In this document: positions 47,616-60,197 of the stretch, one piece after another
How the letters are laid out: the number at the start of each line of letters is the position of its first letter
Position numbering within the stretch: position 1 is the stretch's first letter
Source of the DNA: Torreya grandis
Taxonomy: Eukaryota > Streptophyta > Pinopsida > Cupressales > Taxaceae
DNA length: 64,000 nt
Assembly (NCBI GenBank): GCA_037957365.1
Contig: JARHVA010000122.1
Coordinates: 5,772,001-5,836,000 of the forward strand
Direction of reading: 5' to 3'
Notes under the pieces: model-generated
Databases searched by the model: none
What the model was told of the DNA's origin: nothing
What the model saw: the letters and a program-made list of their open reading frames with translations, nothing else
Position numbers and translations under genes: made by a program

Positions 47616-50600
47616 AATGGTGAGGTGAGGTGGAAATGATCTCGTAGAGGCTCATCTTAGCTAGAGTTTGATAAATTTTATTAATAATGACCCTCTTAAT
47701 ATATTTAGAAGGATTATTCTTAGATGTGCCTAAGATAGTTACTTTGGGCAGAGCTGAGGATGCAAAGGGTTAGATTGAGTTTAGTTTAGGATGAGTAGGT
47801 GGGTATGTCCATGAAATGGACACCTTGGATGTCTCTTTATCCCTTTTTTATGATCATGTGATCACATTGATGGTATGGATAGAGGGGAACAATGTGATAT
47901 AAAGTTGGGTAGGTTCCCCATCATTCTAGGGTGAGAGTGGAGGATCTAGTATACATTGGTAAATGGCCAGTGGGTACCTTGGTAGAGGGGTCAAGGGAAA
48001 ATCTTCTATTAAGAGATCATTCTCATCATAGAGATGATGGATAAAGGTCTGGAGAGCTTTGCAGTTCTTGGTGTCATGTCTAGGTGTCATGTGATGGGAA
48101 TATATATGATGATCATTATACCAGGCTAATTTCAAACTAATGGGGTCAAAGGGTTTGATAGGAGGTAAGGTGAGGTGTGAAGATTATAACAAGTATTAAA
48201 AAATGGCTAAATAATATTTAAGGAGAGGTGGGAAAGGCTTAGGGGTCATCATTTTGGGTGGTAAGAGAGTTGTTATTGTGCTAGCAGGTTTGGTAAGAGA
48301 AATATTGGGTGAGGTGATGTTTCTAGGTAATGGTTTTAGTTTGGGCATGTTAGTGGTTGGAGGGTTTGAGGTGGATAGTTTGGCCACTAGTAATTTAGAA
48401 AAGATTCTTGTATCAAATAATAATTAGGATGGTGTAACCAATAGCAGTGGATGACATATGTTAAAATAAATTTGATTTATAGGTAGAGTTAATACATGAG
48501 GACCCAAGATAGAGGGTAGGGCAGAAGAAGGAAGAACTCTAGGCATGTGGCTATTCAATGGTTTTGCTCTTTTGGTTGGGTTGGGTTGAGGTTTAGATAG
48601 GGTCAACACCACTTTAAGAGCTGGGTAGACCAAACTCTGTATGGGGAAAGTACCAAGGTTTGTAATAGTTTCTTTTAGTGGTTTAATCATTTGAGGTATG
48701 ATTACTTTGGTTGGTGGGGAACATGAGGGGTTGGTAGAAGTTTTGATTGGTTTGAGAGGTGGTGGAAAGATGATAGATTGATTGGTTTGAGAGGTGGTGG
48801 AAACTTTATGAGTTGGGTAGACCAAACTCCATATGGGGAAAGTACCAAGGTTTTTAATAGGTTCTTTTAATGGTTTAATCATTTGAGATATGTTTACTTT
48901 GGTTGGCAGGGAACATGAGGGGTTGGTAGAAGTTCTGATTGGTTTGAGAGGTGGTGGAAAGATGATAGATTGGTTGGTTAAAGGTGTGCTATAAGGTTCA
49001 AGTTTGTTGATGTAAGGGAGGCCTAAATGTTTCCAAAAAGTGGCTTGATCCATATCTAGTTTCAAGGCAAATTATAATTTATATACGAATGTGGAAAAAT
49101 GTTTGTGTACTGGTTTTGCTTCATGGGTAGTGGATGCAAGAGATAGACTTGTAGGTTGAGGAATTCGCTTGGTAGGTTGGTTTATTTCCTAAGGTGAGGG
49201 AAGTAAAGTTGAGATAAATGTCTCATCCATGGGAGATATTTATAGAAATGCTTCTCCTTTAGGAACAATATCCATAAGAGTAGTGTTTTGTTGGGTAACT
49301 AGTGGAGGTGGCAAATTAGGACTGTTTATTTGTCTAGATATGCCTATTGGGGTGGAATATGATGATTCCAAAGATTCTATGAGTATGGATATGGAAAAAG
49401 GAACCTCCTCAAGATAAATCTTTTAAGGAGGGGAAGATGACTCTTCTACCTTTATAAGTGAGGTGGGGGAAGAGAGGGTAGATTAGATGGTTGGAATCTC
49501 ATGTGTAGGTGTATCATAAACCATGTTGACCATGTGGGCATCATGAGAGCATTTAACCTGTGCATCCTCATATTTGATAGGGGTATAGATGGGAAAGGGA
49601 TTTTTGAAGATGTCTAGGGCTTAATTTTGAGGGGCATTAAGGTTATCCAACATTAGTTCCCCCTTGTCAATGAGGCTTTGATTAATATTATTGAAAGTAT
49701 TACATCGACTGACATCATGTTCAATCACTTAATGAAAGACACAAAATTCATTTCATTATACCAAGCAGGCACTGAACAAGAAGAATTAGACTATGGGGGA
49801 GGCTTGATGGGTGGAAGTTGTACAAGATTAGCTTTTAGTAATTTTTCCAACACTAAGGCATGAGATTCTCCAAGTGGAATAAATTGTTTTTGGGTACTTC
49901 AGTTTGGGTTTTATGATCTTTGGTTAGAGGGATTGGGAAAGTTTTGTTGATTGATAGTAGGTGGTGGGGAAACCTTAAGGATAACTACATTTTTATTTAC
50001 CTTATTCTTAGCCCTAGAGATATCTTGATTACCTACTTTATAGGAGGAGGCTTCATTAGTTTTGAAGGTAGAGTTCTTATTTTATAACTTTAGTTTACCC
50101 TCATCTACAACCCTATTATCTAACTTGTGCACCATGGTAAAATCTTCATCAAAAGTAGTAAAGATTTGGATATGTAGTGTGGAATAAATGTGCTTGACAC
50201 AAGCATGGGAAAAAAAATTGATCAATTCAAGCTGAGGTAAGGAGAATGATAATTGGTTGATCAAGCTTCTCCAATGAACCACAAAATCAGTTATAGACTC
50301 ATCCTCAAATTGGTGAATGGAATAAAGGTTAGTGATAGATACTTTCTTAGATATACTGATTGAGAAGTGATCCATGAAGGTTTGAGCTAATTTATTAAAG
50401 GAGAAGATGGAATGTTTGGTAATGTAACTATACTAATCTAGTGCTGGGCCAGAAAGAGACATAGGAAATGTTGACAAAATTAGGGTATTATCATAGGCAA
50501 TCATGTAACAAGAATGCCTAAATGCTCTTAAATGTTACTAGGGGTCTTATTTACTATTAAACTTGGTGAATTTTGGAATCTCCCATTGGGTTGGATAAGG

Positions 50601-51520
50601 TCTAATAGGGACTAAAGGGTGACTAGGCTCATTACAAATTTGGTCATAAGATAAAATGTTATGGGCTCCTGAAAGGGATGACTCAAGAGTTGACATTTTG
50701 TCCATGATTATTTTCATTAAGTTTATTTTAGGTGGTGCACTTGAGGGGTTATAAGGCATATATTATGGTTTGGGAATATATAGATAATTTATAGGAGGTT
50801 GGGAGATGGCCCCATACTGATAAGAGGTTATGGGATGTTGGGTAGATGACATATAAGGATAGGTAGCTAACAACAATTGGGTAGTGTGTATATATATATA
50901 TATATAACCTTGTAGGTTAGGGGTATAACCAAAGTTAAATGATGTCAGTAATTTTTATGATGTTGAGGTAGGTTGAACTATGGTTGGATTGGTAATTAGG
51001 GGGGTGGTCGTGACCTTTGTGATAATGGGTGGTGAGGTAGAAGGGATAGGTACCCCTAATCTTGGTAAAGAGGTATTAACCAATGGGCTAGATTTGACAG
51101 AGGGGAGGTTAGAAAAGCTGGTGGTGGGTGCCTCAACTATAAGTAAGACATGATGGGTTGATGATTGGGTTGTCCCTAAGGTATAGGAGTCATTAGTAGG
51201 GGTGGATGGTATAAGGGTAGCTATTGGTTGGATAGGTTGGTTCTCAGCCATAACATCAAAGGGGTTAGTATATGAAGATGCCTAGGTGGTCAAAGGCTAG
51301 GTGGTGATCATGGAAATAGGGATACACTCCATAAGGTGGGATGGCATGCCATAAGGAGGGTCTTGAGGTGGAGTTGAAATTGAGATATGGTGATAAGAGA
51401 TGTTAAGATAGTGTTGAAGGGCCACTAGATTGTTATCTAAAAAGGTGGTAAAGTCCATGTCTCCTTGGGTAAATACCTGAGGGAAAGTAGGGCTTCCCAA
51501 TGGATGGGGTGAATATTATA
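47616..51520 (-). pseudogene. RE-3 gag
   Basis: Pieces in order: 51500-51297 (MDFTTFLDNNLVALQHYL), 51251-50955 (Ser/Thr/Pro-rich), 50759-50547 (LMKIIMDKMSTLESSLSG, then ICNEPSHPLVPIRPYPTQWE), 50375-50082 (MDHFSISISKKVSITNLYSI and QFEDESITDFVVHWRSLINQ). A Pro-rich linker (49065-48196) is followed by a degraded zinc knuckle at about 48135-48060 (IYSHHMTPRHDTKNC, where RE-5 has FCSFHRVKGHDTENC; the first Cys is lost). The frame changes between 50082 and 49065, so there is at least one indel, plus many stops. Alignment with the open gag of RE-5 supports every step. Confidence 0.85.
48605..48990 (-). repeat. 192-bp tandem duplication in RE-3 gag linker
   Basis: ggtttgagaggtggtggaaa at 48749 and 48941 marks two units 192 bp (64 codons) apart. 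The protein units start TNQSIIFPPPLKPI and stay in frame. Confidence 0.9.
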
Positions 51521-52306
51521 TTTTAGAGACATACTCCATAGATGAGGAGATAGAGGAGGTTGATTCAGGTGATGGGATTTATTTTCCCAGGTCTCTTCAT
51601 TACTGATGAGTGAGAATCATAAAAAAGTAGGAGAGAATACAAGAGAATAGACTCACCACTCAAATAGAAAGAAGACAAAAAATATGTAAGGCAGTTAAAG
51701 AACACACTAGAAAGTGCATTTAAGCCTGAATTTAGTTTAAGATCACTTTTGTCTTATGCCTTAGTTTATGAGAATGTGTGATAGAAGTTGGCTTGTAGAT
51801 CTGGTACTATAGAAGTAGTCTATGGTTGGTTTCAGGCTATTTAGGTACTCAAAAGAATCTATATTGGAATCAATACATGGATTGGTATTGGGGCCTACCC
51901 CCTCACTTCATAGTCCTAAAACAATAAGGGTGTCAGGTGATTAGCCAATATATATTGATATCCAGAGTTTATACTCAACCAGAGAGCTAAGTTGGTTCTC
52001 CTCTTGGTGATGAAATCTAAGTAGGATCACCAAGTATGGTAAGGTGATCTATTAGGTTATAAAATCCCAATCAGGCCTTGTCTTAGGTGAGTTATGATGT
52101 TTGATTGACTATGTGGTTTGGTTATGTAACATAAGTGTGTTATAATGAATCTTGATGCCATTAATTAAGATAAGTGATATAGAAGTAGGCAATCAATGGA
52201 TGCAATATTTTTTAGATCCAAATGAAATTTTGATTTCAATTGTAAGAATAGATAGAGAAAGAAGCATACATATGCAAATAAAAATAAAACCCAATTAGAG
52301 ATGAGG
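51521..52306 (-). ncRNA. RE-3 leader with conserved stem-loops
   Basis: On the minus strand, from right to left: ttggg-attttata-acctaa (52051-52071), cttag-atttcatca-ccaag (52003-52021), cttag-ctctctgg-ttgag (51974-51991). These align with the three hairpins of RE-5. Part of the element transcript. Confidence 0.6.
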
Positions 52307-52324
52307 GTCCCACTAGGCATGCCA
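52307..52324 (-). promoter_or_regulatory. RE-3 primer-binding site
   Basis: Minus strand tggcatgcctagtgggac. RE-5 has tggcacgcccggtgggac at the same place; the differences are at its two CpG sites. I do not assign the tRNA. Confidence 0.8.
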
Positions 52325-52327
52325 AAA

Positions 52328-53075
52328 TGTTTCACTCAAATTTCACTATTATTTAGAAGAAGGTAGTAAAAATAAAAATATGGGTCATGTTAGGAGTACC
52401 TAATAGAAGTGTGCATGTTAAATCATAATATTGTGAAGAGATCCTCTTTGGCTTGGGAGGATCACCCACATGTAAGAAATCATAGAAATGGGTTGGATGA
52501 GTAGTTGGCATAGTTGGCCTATAGGTAAGATCTAGCTTGATTTTTGTAGAGTAATGGTGCTTAGAAGCTTGGTTTAGAGGTGATGAAAAGATGGCTTTTA
52601 ACAGAATGAATTGATAATGTGGATGATGCAAGTTGACCTGTAATAGAAAACTTTGAGTACTTGAGCTTCTAATAATAATTGTAAATCCTTTTGCTCTTAT
52701 ATCTCTCTCTTTATAGGCAAGGGACAAAGTTTTAAGAGGTAGTGTAATTGGGGATTCTAAATATAATTCATCCATATAATGCCTCGTAAGGATATTTGGA
52801 TGACTTATATTTAGAAAAGGTAGCTAGTAGTTTGTATGGTGTTTTCATATAGAAGGTTAGGCATTTAAGCCTAACCATCAATAGTTGGGCTGATTGTTAA
52901 TGGTTAACTTGACCATCTATGGTCGAGGATGAACATTAAAATAGCCTAAAGGGCCATGTTTAAACCTAGTAAAGTTAAACTAATGAAAATAGGCCTAGGT
53001 AAGGAAAAAAGGTCTAAGGGGTCTGCTAGGGGTCACAATACTTGGAAATGCATGTGTAGAATTCTAGTGTCTACA
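52328..53075 (-). repeat. RE-3 5' LTR
   Basis: Begins tgtttcactc and ends gtgtctaca on the plus strand, that is TGTAGACAC...GAAACA in sense, like the RE-5 LTR. A TATA-like cctataaag (minus strand, 52709-52717) could drive transcription. Imperfect palindromes around accatctatggt lie at 52871-52925. The minus frame 52353-52775 is chance. Confidence 0.85.
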
Positions 53076-53080
53076 CTAAT
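53076..53080. repeat. Target-site duplication of RE-3 (right)
   Basis: ctaat, against ctgat at 28880-28884. Confidence 0.65.
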
Positions 53081-56000
53081 CAAAGCTAAAACTCCATAAT
53101 TGGTCTCATAATAGATCCAAGGTGCTTTGAGGTATGGTAATATAGTAGGTTGGAATAAGATAACTCAATAAAATCTATGGTGCAACCTACTTTTTCACAC
53201 AAGTACCCAATCTTTGTAATAGATCGATGGATCTATAAGGGGTCCTAAGGAATGGAAAAAACATTGTGGGAAGGTAGGTCCATTTTAATTTTTCATGCAT
53301 ATATCCTTCATGAGATGATATCCATACTTCATTTATTTTATAGATTTGTGTAGCTAAGAGAAGTTCTTCAGAGTCCTTATAATTGAAAGTCCTCTTGTTT
53401 TAACAAACCTAATTTGAGTGTCTTGAATTTCATAAAGAGTTCCTCTACCTTGGTTTTTTCTTAATTTATCCTCTCCATCCATTTCATTTCCCCCCTTGAC
53501 AATAAAATTGTGATTCTTAATATGTTTTCTCTCTTCTATTATTCTTTCTTCTTCACCTATTAAAAACATGCTGGCATTACTTTATTTCAATTTTATTTAT
53601 CTTTAGAGAAAAACAACATGTTTGAACAACCATGGATTACACCCTTGTACCATTTATTTACCACACCATATCATTGTCATCCTATTCATATCATTAGGTG
53701 GTTATGTTTTATTAAATTTTATCTTAGAACAAGCACCAAGTTTAGAGTTTTCATCCTTTAGAGTTTTTGATTTTAATTTAGCCATCATATTCTTGTTTGA
53801 TTTTTGTAGACTTCACTTATCTTACATATGAATTTTTCCATTATTACATGCTTCTAATTATGTATGCATTCTTCATGTTTGTCTCACACCTTTAATTAAA
53901 TTTCATTTTTAGTCTTTCATTCTTTTATTTTTGCCTATCTTGCATGAGCTTAATTTTCACTTTCTTACATATCTTTGTTCAAGTTTTCTTGCATTGATAT
54001 TTTATTTATCATTCATGTTTTACATACTTCCCAACATGATTTAGTATGTTCTACATTATTTCATTTGTCATTTATGTTTTACATTCTTTCTAATATTATT
54101 TAGTGTGTTCTGCAATTAGTTGTCATTTATTTTCCATCATTTTGTCATTCATTTACCTTCAATATTCTAGCCTTGCTTTAAAAATCCTAATTTTCCAATT
54201 TTTTCTAATACCCTCATATCTTTACCTTAACTCATTTTTTTACTACCATATGCCTATCTTCCAAAAAATTTGATTTTTGGTTAATTTTTGCACTAAATTC
54301 TATAGGTTCACCTAATGTTTTTCACATTGGATGCTTTCACTTCTCTTCTATTTACTTCTTTATCTACAACAATAAGGTAAGTAAAGATATGTGTTTTTCA
54401 ATTCTATCCTTTATTTTATGCTTACTACACTTTAATTAGCATTAGCATCATGTGTTCTTATGTTCTATTTCCCAAATCACCATCACATGTTGCACTCATG
54501 TGACACATGATGAGCTTTGAGTGGGGCATATGTATACACATAACATTTTTAAACTTTCATCAATTGCTAACAATTTATATCTTATAAGAACCCATTGAGT
54601 CTCAATCTCTTTGAGTGCATGCCTTAAAGGGTGCACTGGGAAAGGTGTGGGTAGACCATTGGTGCTTCATAAGATTGTTGTCCCTTTTGCCACATGTTAT
54701 CTACACACTTATTTCCTAAAACCATTTAACCTAAGCTTCATCTTCTTAGTTGAACCCATTCCAAAAATTTTACACACTTTATCCTCCCTTTCCTTACCTA
54801 AAGTTCATTTTTAAAGTTGGATATACATGATCGATTGGGTTGACCCTATACATTTTCAGGGTATTTTCACTTGGGAGCTATTTTGACCTTTGGTTGACTT
54901 AGCTCATGACTTAGTGAATTATTATTTATAATTTTTTAGGGTTGACTAGGTTGATCGTATCGATCAACATTTTCAAAATTATTTAAGGTAAGATCTAACT
55001 ATATATACAAGTTCATTTCCCATCATTTGATAAATAAATAAGAAAAGAAATAGGAGCTATTGTGTGTATTCTTATTGACCATTCTACTTGAACACAAATC
55101 TTAGGGTTTCATACTTTCTTTGGAGATACAAATATTATCTTATGGAGAAGTATTTTGGATGCATTGATATGTTATGCAACTTAGATCTTATTTATCCTTG
55201 TCATCCTTACATACCATAACAACCTCTTGCAAAGCACCTTGGCCAAGGGAGAGATTGAGGCTCGATAGGTTTGTCTTCAAAGTTAATTATTACTAACTTT
55301 GTTCCTCCTTTGTAAGAGTATATAGATATTCATTTGTACTTATCTCCCATGCATTAGGACTCTGTATACATTGAATTGACTATATGTCTTTTATGCATGT
55401 TTATTTTTATTATTTATAACCCCCACTTTGTGCTACAAGATTTGATGAGCACTAGATTAGATTTGGTTTACTTGTTATTATTTTAGTGAGATATCAAAAC
55501 ACAAGACTCTATTAGGGTTATTTCATGATTGTACTTGATTGGAGGCTTTGGGACCCTACCTAACACAATGTATTATGGTAAGAGATCCCCTAATTGGGTC
55601 TAGTGGATTCCCATACTAGTTATGTTCCCATTTAACAAATATGTACCCAATCAAAATTATATGGTATGATCTATCTTATCTAATTTGGGATTTATTTATA
55701 AACATGATGCATTTTTAATTGCATATACTCCTCACATATTAAAATTATGCTACATGCTTCTATATTTATTACATAATACATTTAAATAATATTATAATAT
55801 GAGTGACTTGCAATAAACATCCCTCATCTCAAAAGAGGGACATCATAGTGAGCTTATCTTAGTTATCTAAACCTCCATGAATAGATTTGGGAAAAAATAT
55901 AGGTTTAAAAATAAAAACTATAGAGTACAAGTTTTTAAAGATTTAAAGTGATTCAAAAATCAAACATATGACATATATTAGCACATTGATATAGATTATA

Positions 56001-57465
56001 GGGGCATGTGACATGCATATGCATTCAATTTTAAAAGACTCAAAGTACATAATCATACACACTTGATTGTGTATGCATGGTCACATGCAAAATAATCACA
56101 AGATCAAAATTACAGGTTAAAAATATAGTTATAATTGAACATATAAATACATAATATTCTATATCATTGGAACATATTTAGAGGGATCATGATACTAACT
56201 CATGCTCAAGATTATTAAAAGATGAAAATCTAAAAAAATACAAAGTTTCAAACTTTTTAAAGTTTAAAAGTGTTATATCCCAATTTCCCACTAAAAAATT
56301 TACTTGATTATCCATGGATTTCTATGGTTGAAAATTTGATTTGACTATTAGTCAACTAATTTGTAAGTCATATACTATTATGGGATAGATATATGTTGCT
56401 TTGATTACAAGATTTTGTTGTTATAATTTTAGCTATATTGTATATTATTTACATTGTGATCATGTTGATTTGTTATTTCAGAAATATTTTATGATATATG
56501 TCACAATGTTATGGACTAACTAACTTAGTATTGTGACTTGGATATAGTAGAGATTCATCCCTCAAATCATGATGGAGGGAGAGAATTATCAAAGAGGATG
56601 ACATAGATGGAGGTGTTATGGGATGACAGAGGAATGACTAAAATCCATGCACACACTAGTTAATGGTGTTCCTTATATGCATAGTTGTAATGGTTAGCAT
56701 TAGTATGTTTTTTGATGTTGTCTACATTTAGATAATTATTTATGGATGGCTAGTTGTGTGTTAGCTTAGTTTAATGATTATGTGGAATTAATCTTGTAGG
56801 ATTTGTGTTGTGGTTATTTTAAGTAGATCTAGATAAAAATGTTACTGTGTGTTTATGATATTCATGATTATTAATGTTTTCAAAAATGTAAATTTGCATG
56901 GTTAGCACCTGGTTACTATCGTATCTAGCCTAACCATCATGTCTTATAAATTTTTGGGAACATTGACAGGTTACCTTTATGATATCAGGAATATCATTAT
57001 GTGATTTAATTCCTTAATATGTATAGATGACATAAGGACATAGGTAACCTAGATAATATAGTAATAACAATAAATACATTTTTATAATTTAGATTTGAAT
57101 AATAATGTGATATTTACCATTTTAGATAAAAGAATATAATATACTTTATATATTAGTTTGGTTACCATTAAATCTTGATGTTATTAGCATTTCTAAGTTA
57201 GTAATAAATAAATAAATTGTATTTTATTATACTTAGAAAATAAAATAAATAAAGTAATTTTATTATATTATCATTATGACATAAATCTAATAAAGTAAAT
57301 ATTATGTAATTCTAGGAAAAAACATGCTTAGGGACAAATAGGAATAAAGTGCAAAAGAAAAAAATAAAAGAAAGAAAAAAATAAGGATATTAATGCAAAG
57401 GAACATGCATTATTGATGGAAGGTCATAGAAGATAAGAGGGAAAGGGGAAGAACAAATTGGAAAA
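53081..57465. other. AT-rich DNA flanking RE-3, mostly unrecognised
   Basis: By the nesting logic it should continue the sequence left of 28880, so part may belong to RE-6. Two short stretches (54829-54860 and 54942-54970) resemble the 25.7-26.3 kb array. I find no domain in the frames 53354-53569 (minus), 53622-53831 or 54611-54814. Confidence 0.45.
55573..55726 (+). repeat. Direct copy of block 25441-25590
   Basis: Shares gtaagagatcccctaattgg, aacaaatatgt and ccaatcaaaat in the same order and orientation, about 75-80% alike by eye. Possible LTR or leader remnant of RE-6 or a relative. Confidence 0.65.
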
Positions 57466-57470
57466 ATAAA

Positions 57471-57744
57471 AAGGAATCACTAAGAGGAGAAGAGAGATCA
57501 GATTGAAGGAGGATTTCTAGATCATTCCATTCTAACCTAGAAGTTTTTACTAGGTAGGTGAAGTTGTTAAATTTTATGTGAGTTTGAAAAATTATATATA
57601 TATCACTATTTTAGATATATAAATTTAAAGGAATCACTAAGAGGAGAAGGAAGATCAGATTGAAGGAGGATTTCTAGATCATTACATTCTAACCTAGAAG
57701 CTTTTACTAGGTAGGTGAAGTTGTTAAATTTTATGTGAGTTTGC

Positions 57745-57760
<16 letters not shown>
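57471..57760 (+). repeat. 157-bp tandem duplication
   Basis: aaggaatcactaagaggaga starts at 57471 and again at 57628. The two copies are nearly identical over about 130 bp, so this duplication is younger than its surroundings. Confidence 0.9.

Positions 57761-57788
<28 letters not shown>
57749..57788. repeat. (AT)n microsatellite
   Basis: About 20 AT units end the second copy of the 157-bp duplication; the first copy has only a short tatatatat at this place. Confidence 0.95.
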
Positions 57789-57791
<3 letters not shown>

Positions 57792-58925
57792 AACATTGTT
57801 AGATACAATTGTGCTTTAGTATTTTGTTATATATCAAACTATGTATATTATTTATAAACTATGAATTTATATACTAAATAATGATGCATCTTATAAATTG
57901 TACATTTATTTTATACATATTAAATACCTTATAATCTCTTTGAAATGATATATATAATTTATAAACTGGGTATTTATTTTTCTCTGCTATGTATTTATTC
58001 CTCTCTTTAAAGCCTGTGACCTATCATGTAAGCATCATATTGAGATACTATATTGTATAAGGTAGGTGAGTTGTTGTTGGTATAGGTATTTTTTCCAATA
58101 ATTTTTTCCTACATGTTTGTATTAGTATAATTAGGGATCTAGATTAAATTTGGGTTACATGGGAAGATTAGTCCCACATTCACTAGAATGTGTGGTATTG
58201 ATTTCACAATTTTGAGAATATTTGTGTATTATTCCTAATATAGTTAAAGGGTGTGAGTTGTAAAATTAGTAAATAAATATGAAATAATTAACCTAATAAT
58301 TTATGTAAATTAGATTACAATTTTGACCTTTGTAAAAATAGTAATATGAGAGAGAAAATAAGACAGTTGAAAATTGACTGATATGGCTGAGATAGGGTTT
58401 GAGATTCACTATGTAAGACTAGGACACTATCAAAAACTAGGATATGGCCATTGTTTTATGATTGAATAAGATCACTGAAAGTGGATAGGAGTGGCATCGA
58501 ATAGGAGTGGCATCGACACTATATTCCACCTCTGCCACTATTATCTAGAAGATCTGAGCTTTTTAGGTTTTGTTCACTATGCCTGTGTAACTAGGTATTT
58601 AAAGTTTTAGTAGTTGAAAGTCTATATAGCTCCTTGTAGAGAAGATTTTCTCTTCAAATCTTATACTCCATTTTTCTGTGACCAATTTAGATAAAGAGGG
58701 GGGGTTAGTGTATGTAATATTCACTAAACATGTATCCACACCCCTTGTGTGGGCATGTTGCCTACATATCAATACTCTGAAGAGGGATCAAGCTATATGT
58801 AGTTCTCTCACTTGATGTGATTTGTGAAATATAGTGTATGAATATTAAAAATACTAAATTGGATGTGTTTAAGATGGCTAGGGACTGGTGTAAGAATAAA
58901 AATAATCCTATAAGTGTATTAGCTA
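57789..58925. other. AT-rich DNA up to the composition boundary
   Basis: No gene seen. A 17-base unit, ataggagtggcatcgaa, is doubled at about 58487-58516. Confidence 0.5.
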
Positions 58926-59168
58926 GCTATATGGCGACAATTTGACCCGACCCTCTCGTGAAGTGGACTACGCGCAATCACGACTATGGCAGCGTTTTCA
59001 CTCACTCTCTTCTATCCATTTCTCTGTCAAATCGACACTCGATCTTCGGTTCCCTTCTCTCGACTATCGCTTTGAGGGGGGAACACCTCATCCTTTTTCT
59101 GGGGCAACCAACTCCTATTTTTGTCTTGCAGTTCGTCAAGAACAACCAACAAGACAAAAAGGGGCAAA
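58926..59168 (+). mobile_element. 3' internal tail of a Tat-type element, truncated on the left
   Basis: GC-rich, starting abruptly. Near 59072 it reads tttgaggggggaacacctc, matching tttgagggagaatacctc at the equivalent distance before the RE-3 3' LTR. It ends with a purine tract, agacaaaaaggggcaaa (59152-59168), directly before the LTR. This is what lies upstream of a 3' LTR, yet the same LTR is followed by a primer site and gag. The frames at 58942-59256 and 58958-59173 are therefore probably not genes. Confidence 0.75.
59152..59168 (+). promoter_or_regulatory. Polypurine tract before the RE-5 LTR
   Basis: agacaaaaaggggcaaa, same type as the RE-3 tract. Confidence 0.8.
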
Positions 59169-59490
59169 TGTAGACACCGCAAACGTGTCTGCACCTTGGT
59201 TCTCCCCCTTGTCCACCTCAAACCCCTATCCTAACCCTTGGCCTCCATTTGATTAAAATAACTTAAATATTTTAATCAAGTGGCCCCCTTTCCACCCTAC
59301 CCTTGCCACCTTGGATCCTCCCTTGAATCCCTCCACCTTCCCCCTAGCATTTATTATGCCAAATCTCTTCATTATCTTCCCCCCACGCCCATTTAAGCAT
59401 CCTCGTGACCGTTCTTCCCATAACCCCTTGCCCGACGGCGTGCCAGAATGGGCAGAGGCTATTTTTAGTCTCTGTCCCCATCCTGCGACC

Positions 59491-59543
59491 GCCGACGTCG
59501 GCGACCCTTCGGCCGACGTCAGTGAAACTGCCGATGTCGGCAG
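59491..59543. repeat. ccgacgtcgg palindrome cluster 1
   Basis: gccgacgtcggc (59491-59502), ggccgacgtcag and tgccgatgtcggca: three units about 20 bp apart in the upstream third of the LTR. Confidence 0.85.
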
Positions 59544-60101
59544 CCTTCATTACCCCTTTCTGCATCCGTTGCAGCCCCTGGACCCTTGAGCTCGCAAACA
59601 GAATTCTCTTGGCGTTTTGGCATTCGTCTCTCCTCCGTCTAGACCTCGTGCAACAGCAGCAACAGGTGCAAAGGCTCTAGATCAGGGATTTTCTGCTTGA
59701 CAAGTCTTCCGTGGCTCCAACAACAGCTCCTCCGTTCTTCAGTCAGCAAGCCAAAGGTAAGCACAGTCTGGTGTTTCATTTTATTTCATTTCTTTAGTTT
59801 TCAATTATCTATCCTATCTACTGTCTTCTACTCCCTCTGTTCTTCCCCCTGAGAGGCTGCAAAGCCTTCTCAGGTCCTATCCTCTGTGCATCTTCCTCTT
59901 TCCTGTCCCTCTTTTAATCCAATCCCAGACAACTTCCTCATCCCCCTGTCAACAAAGACCCTATACAGGGCACCTAATCAGAACTAGACCACTCCCCAGT
60001 CCATCCAAATTTGTCCTCGAACTCTGTCTCGACCCCGTTCACAAACTGGATCCGTCCACAGTCCAGAAACCAACCCAGACCTGACTACAGGCCACAACCC
60101 C

Positions 60102-60197
60102 GACCGACGCCGGTCACTTCCCCAACCGACGTCGACAGGATAACCGACGTCGGCAGATCAGCTAACCGACACCGGCAACATTTCCGACCTCGGCGAC
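60102..60197. repeat. ccgacgtcgg palindrome cluster 2
   Basis: Five units: gaccgacgccggtc, aaccgacgtcgaca, aaccgacgtcggca, aaccgacaccggca and ttccgacctcggcg. Confidence 0.85.

Larger units (their letters stand above)
28885..53075 (-). mobile_element. RE-3: Tat/Ogre-type Ty3/gypsy retrotransposon, split by RE-4
   Basis: Minus-strand element with LTRs 52328-53075 (748 bp, 5') and 28885-29603 (719 bp, 3'), primer site 52307-52324, polypurine tract 29604-29620 and a near-exact 5-bp duplication. Without RE-4 (33007-42853 plus 5 bp) it is about 14.3 kb. Order from right to left: leader, gag, protease, reverse transcriptase, RNase H, second (archaeal-type) RNase H, integrase, then a 3.4-kb non-coding 3' region. 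The second RNase H (KYEALV, then GDSQLVVN, then TYQCKNE) marks the Tat/Ogre lineage. All domains carry stops, mostly CAA/CAG/TGG changed by C-to-T or G-to-A, and there are frameshifts, so it is dead. LTR difference by eye over about 210 bp is roughly 12-13%. Confidence 0.9.

Noticed and set aside
58942..59680. Overlapping frames of 70-104 codons in the GC-rich part as genes
   Set aside because: They lie across an element tail and LTR, overlap on both strands and have no motif; high GC lengthens chance frames.
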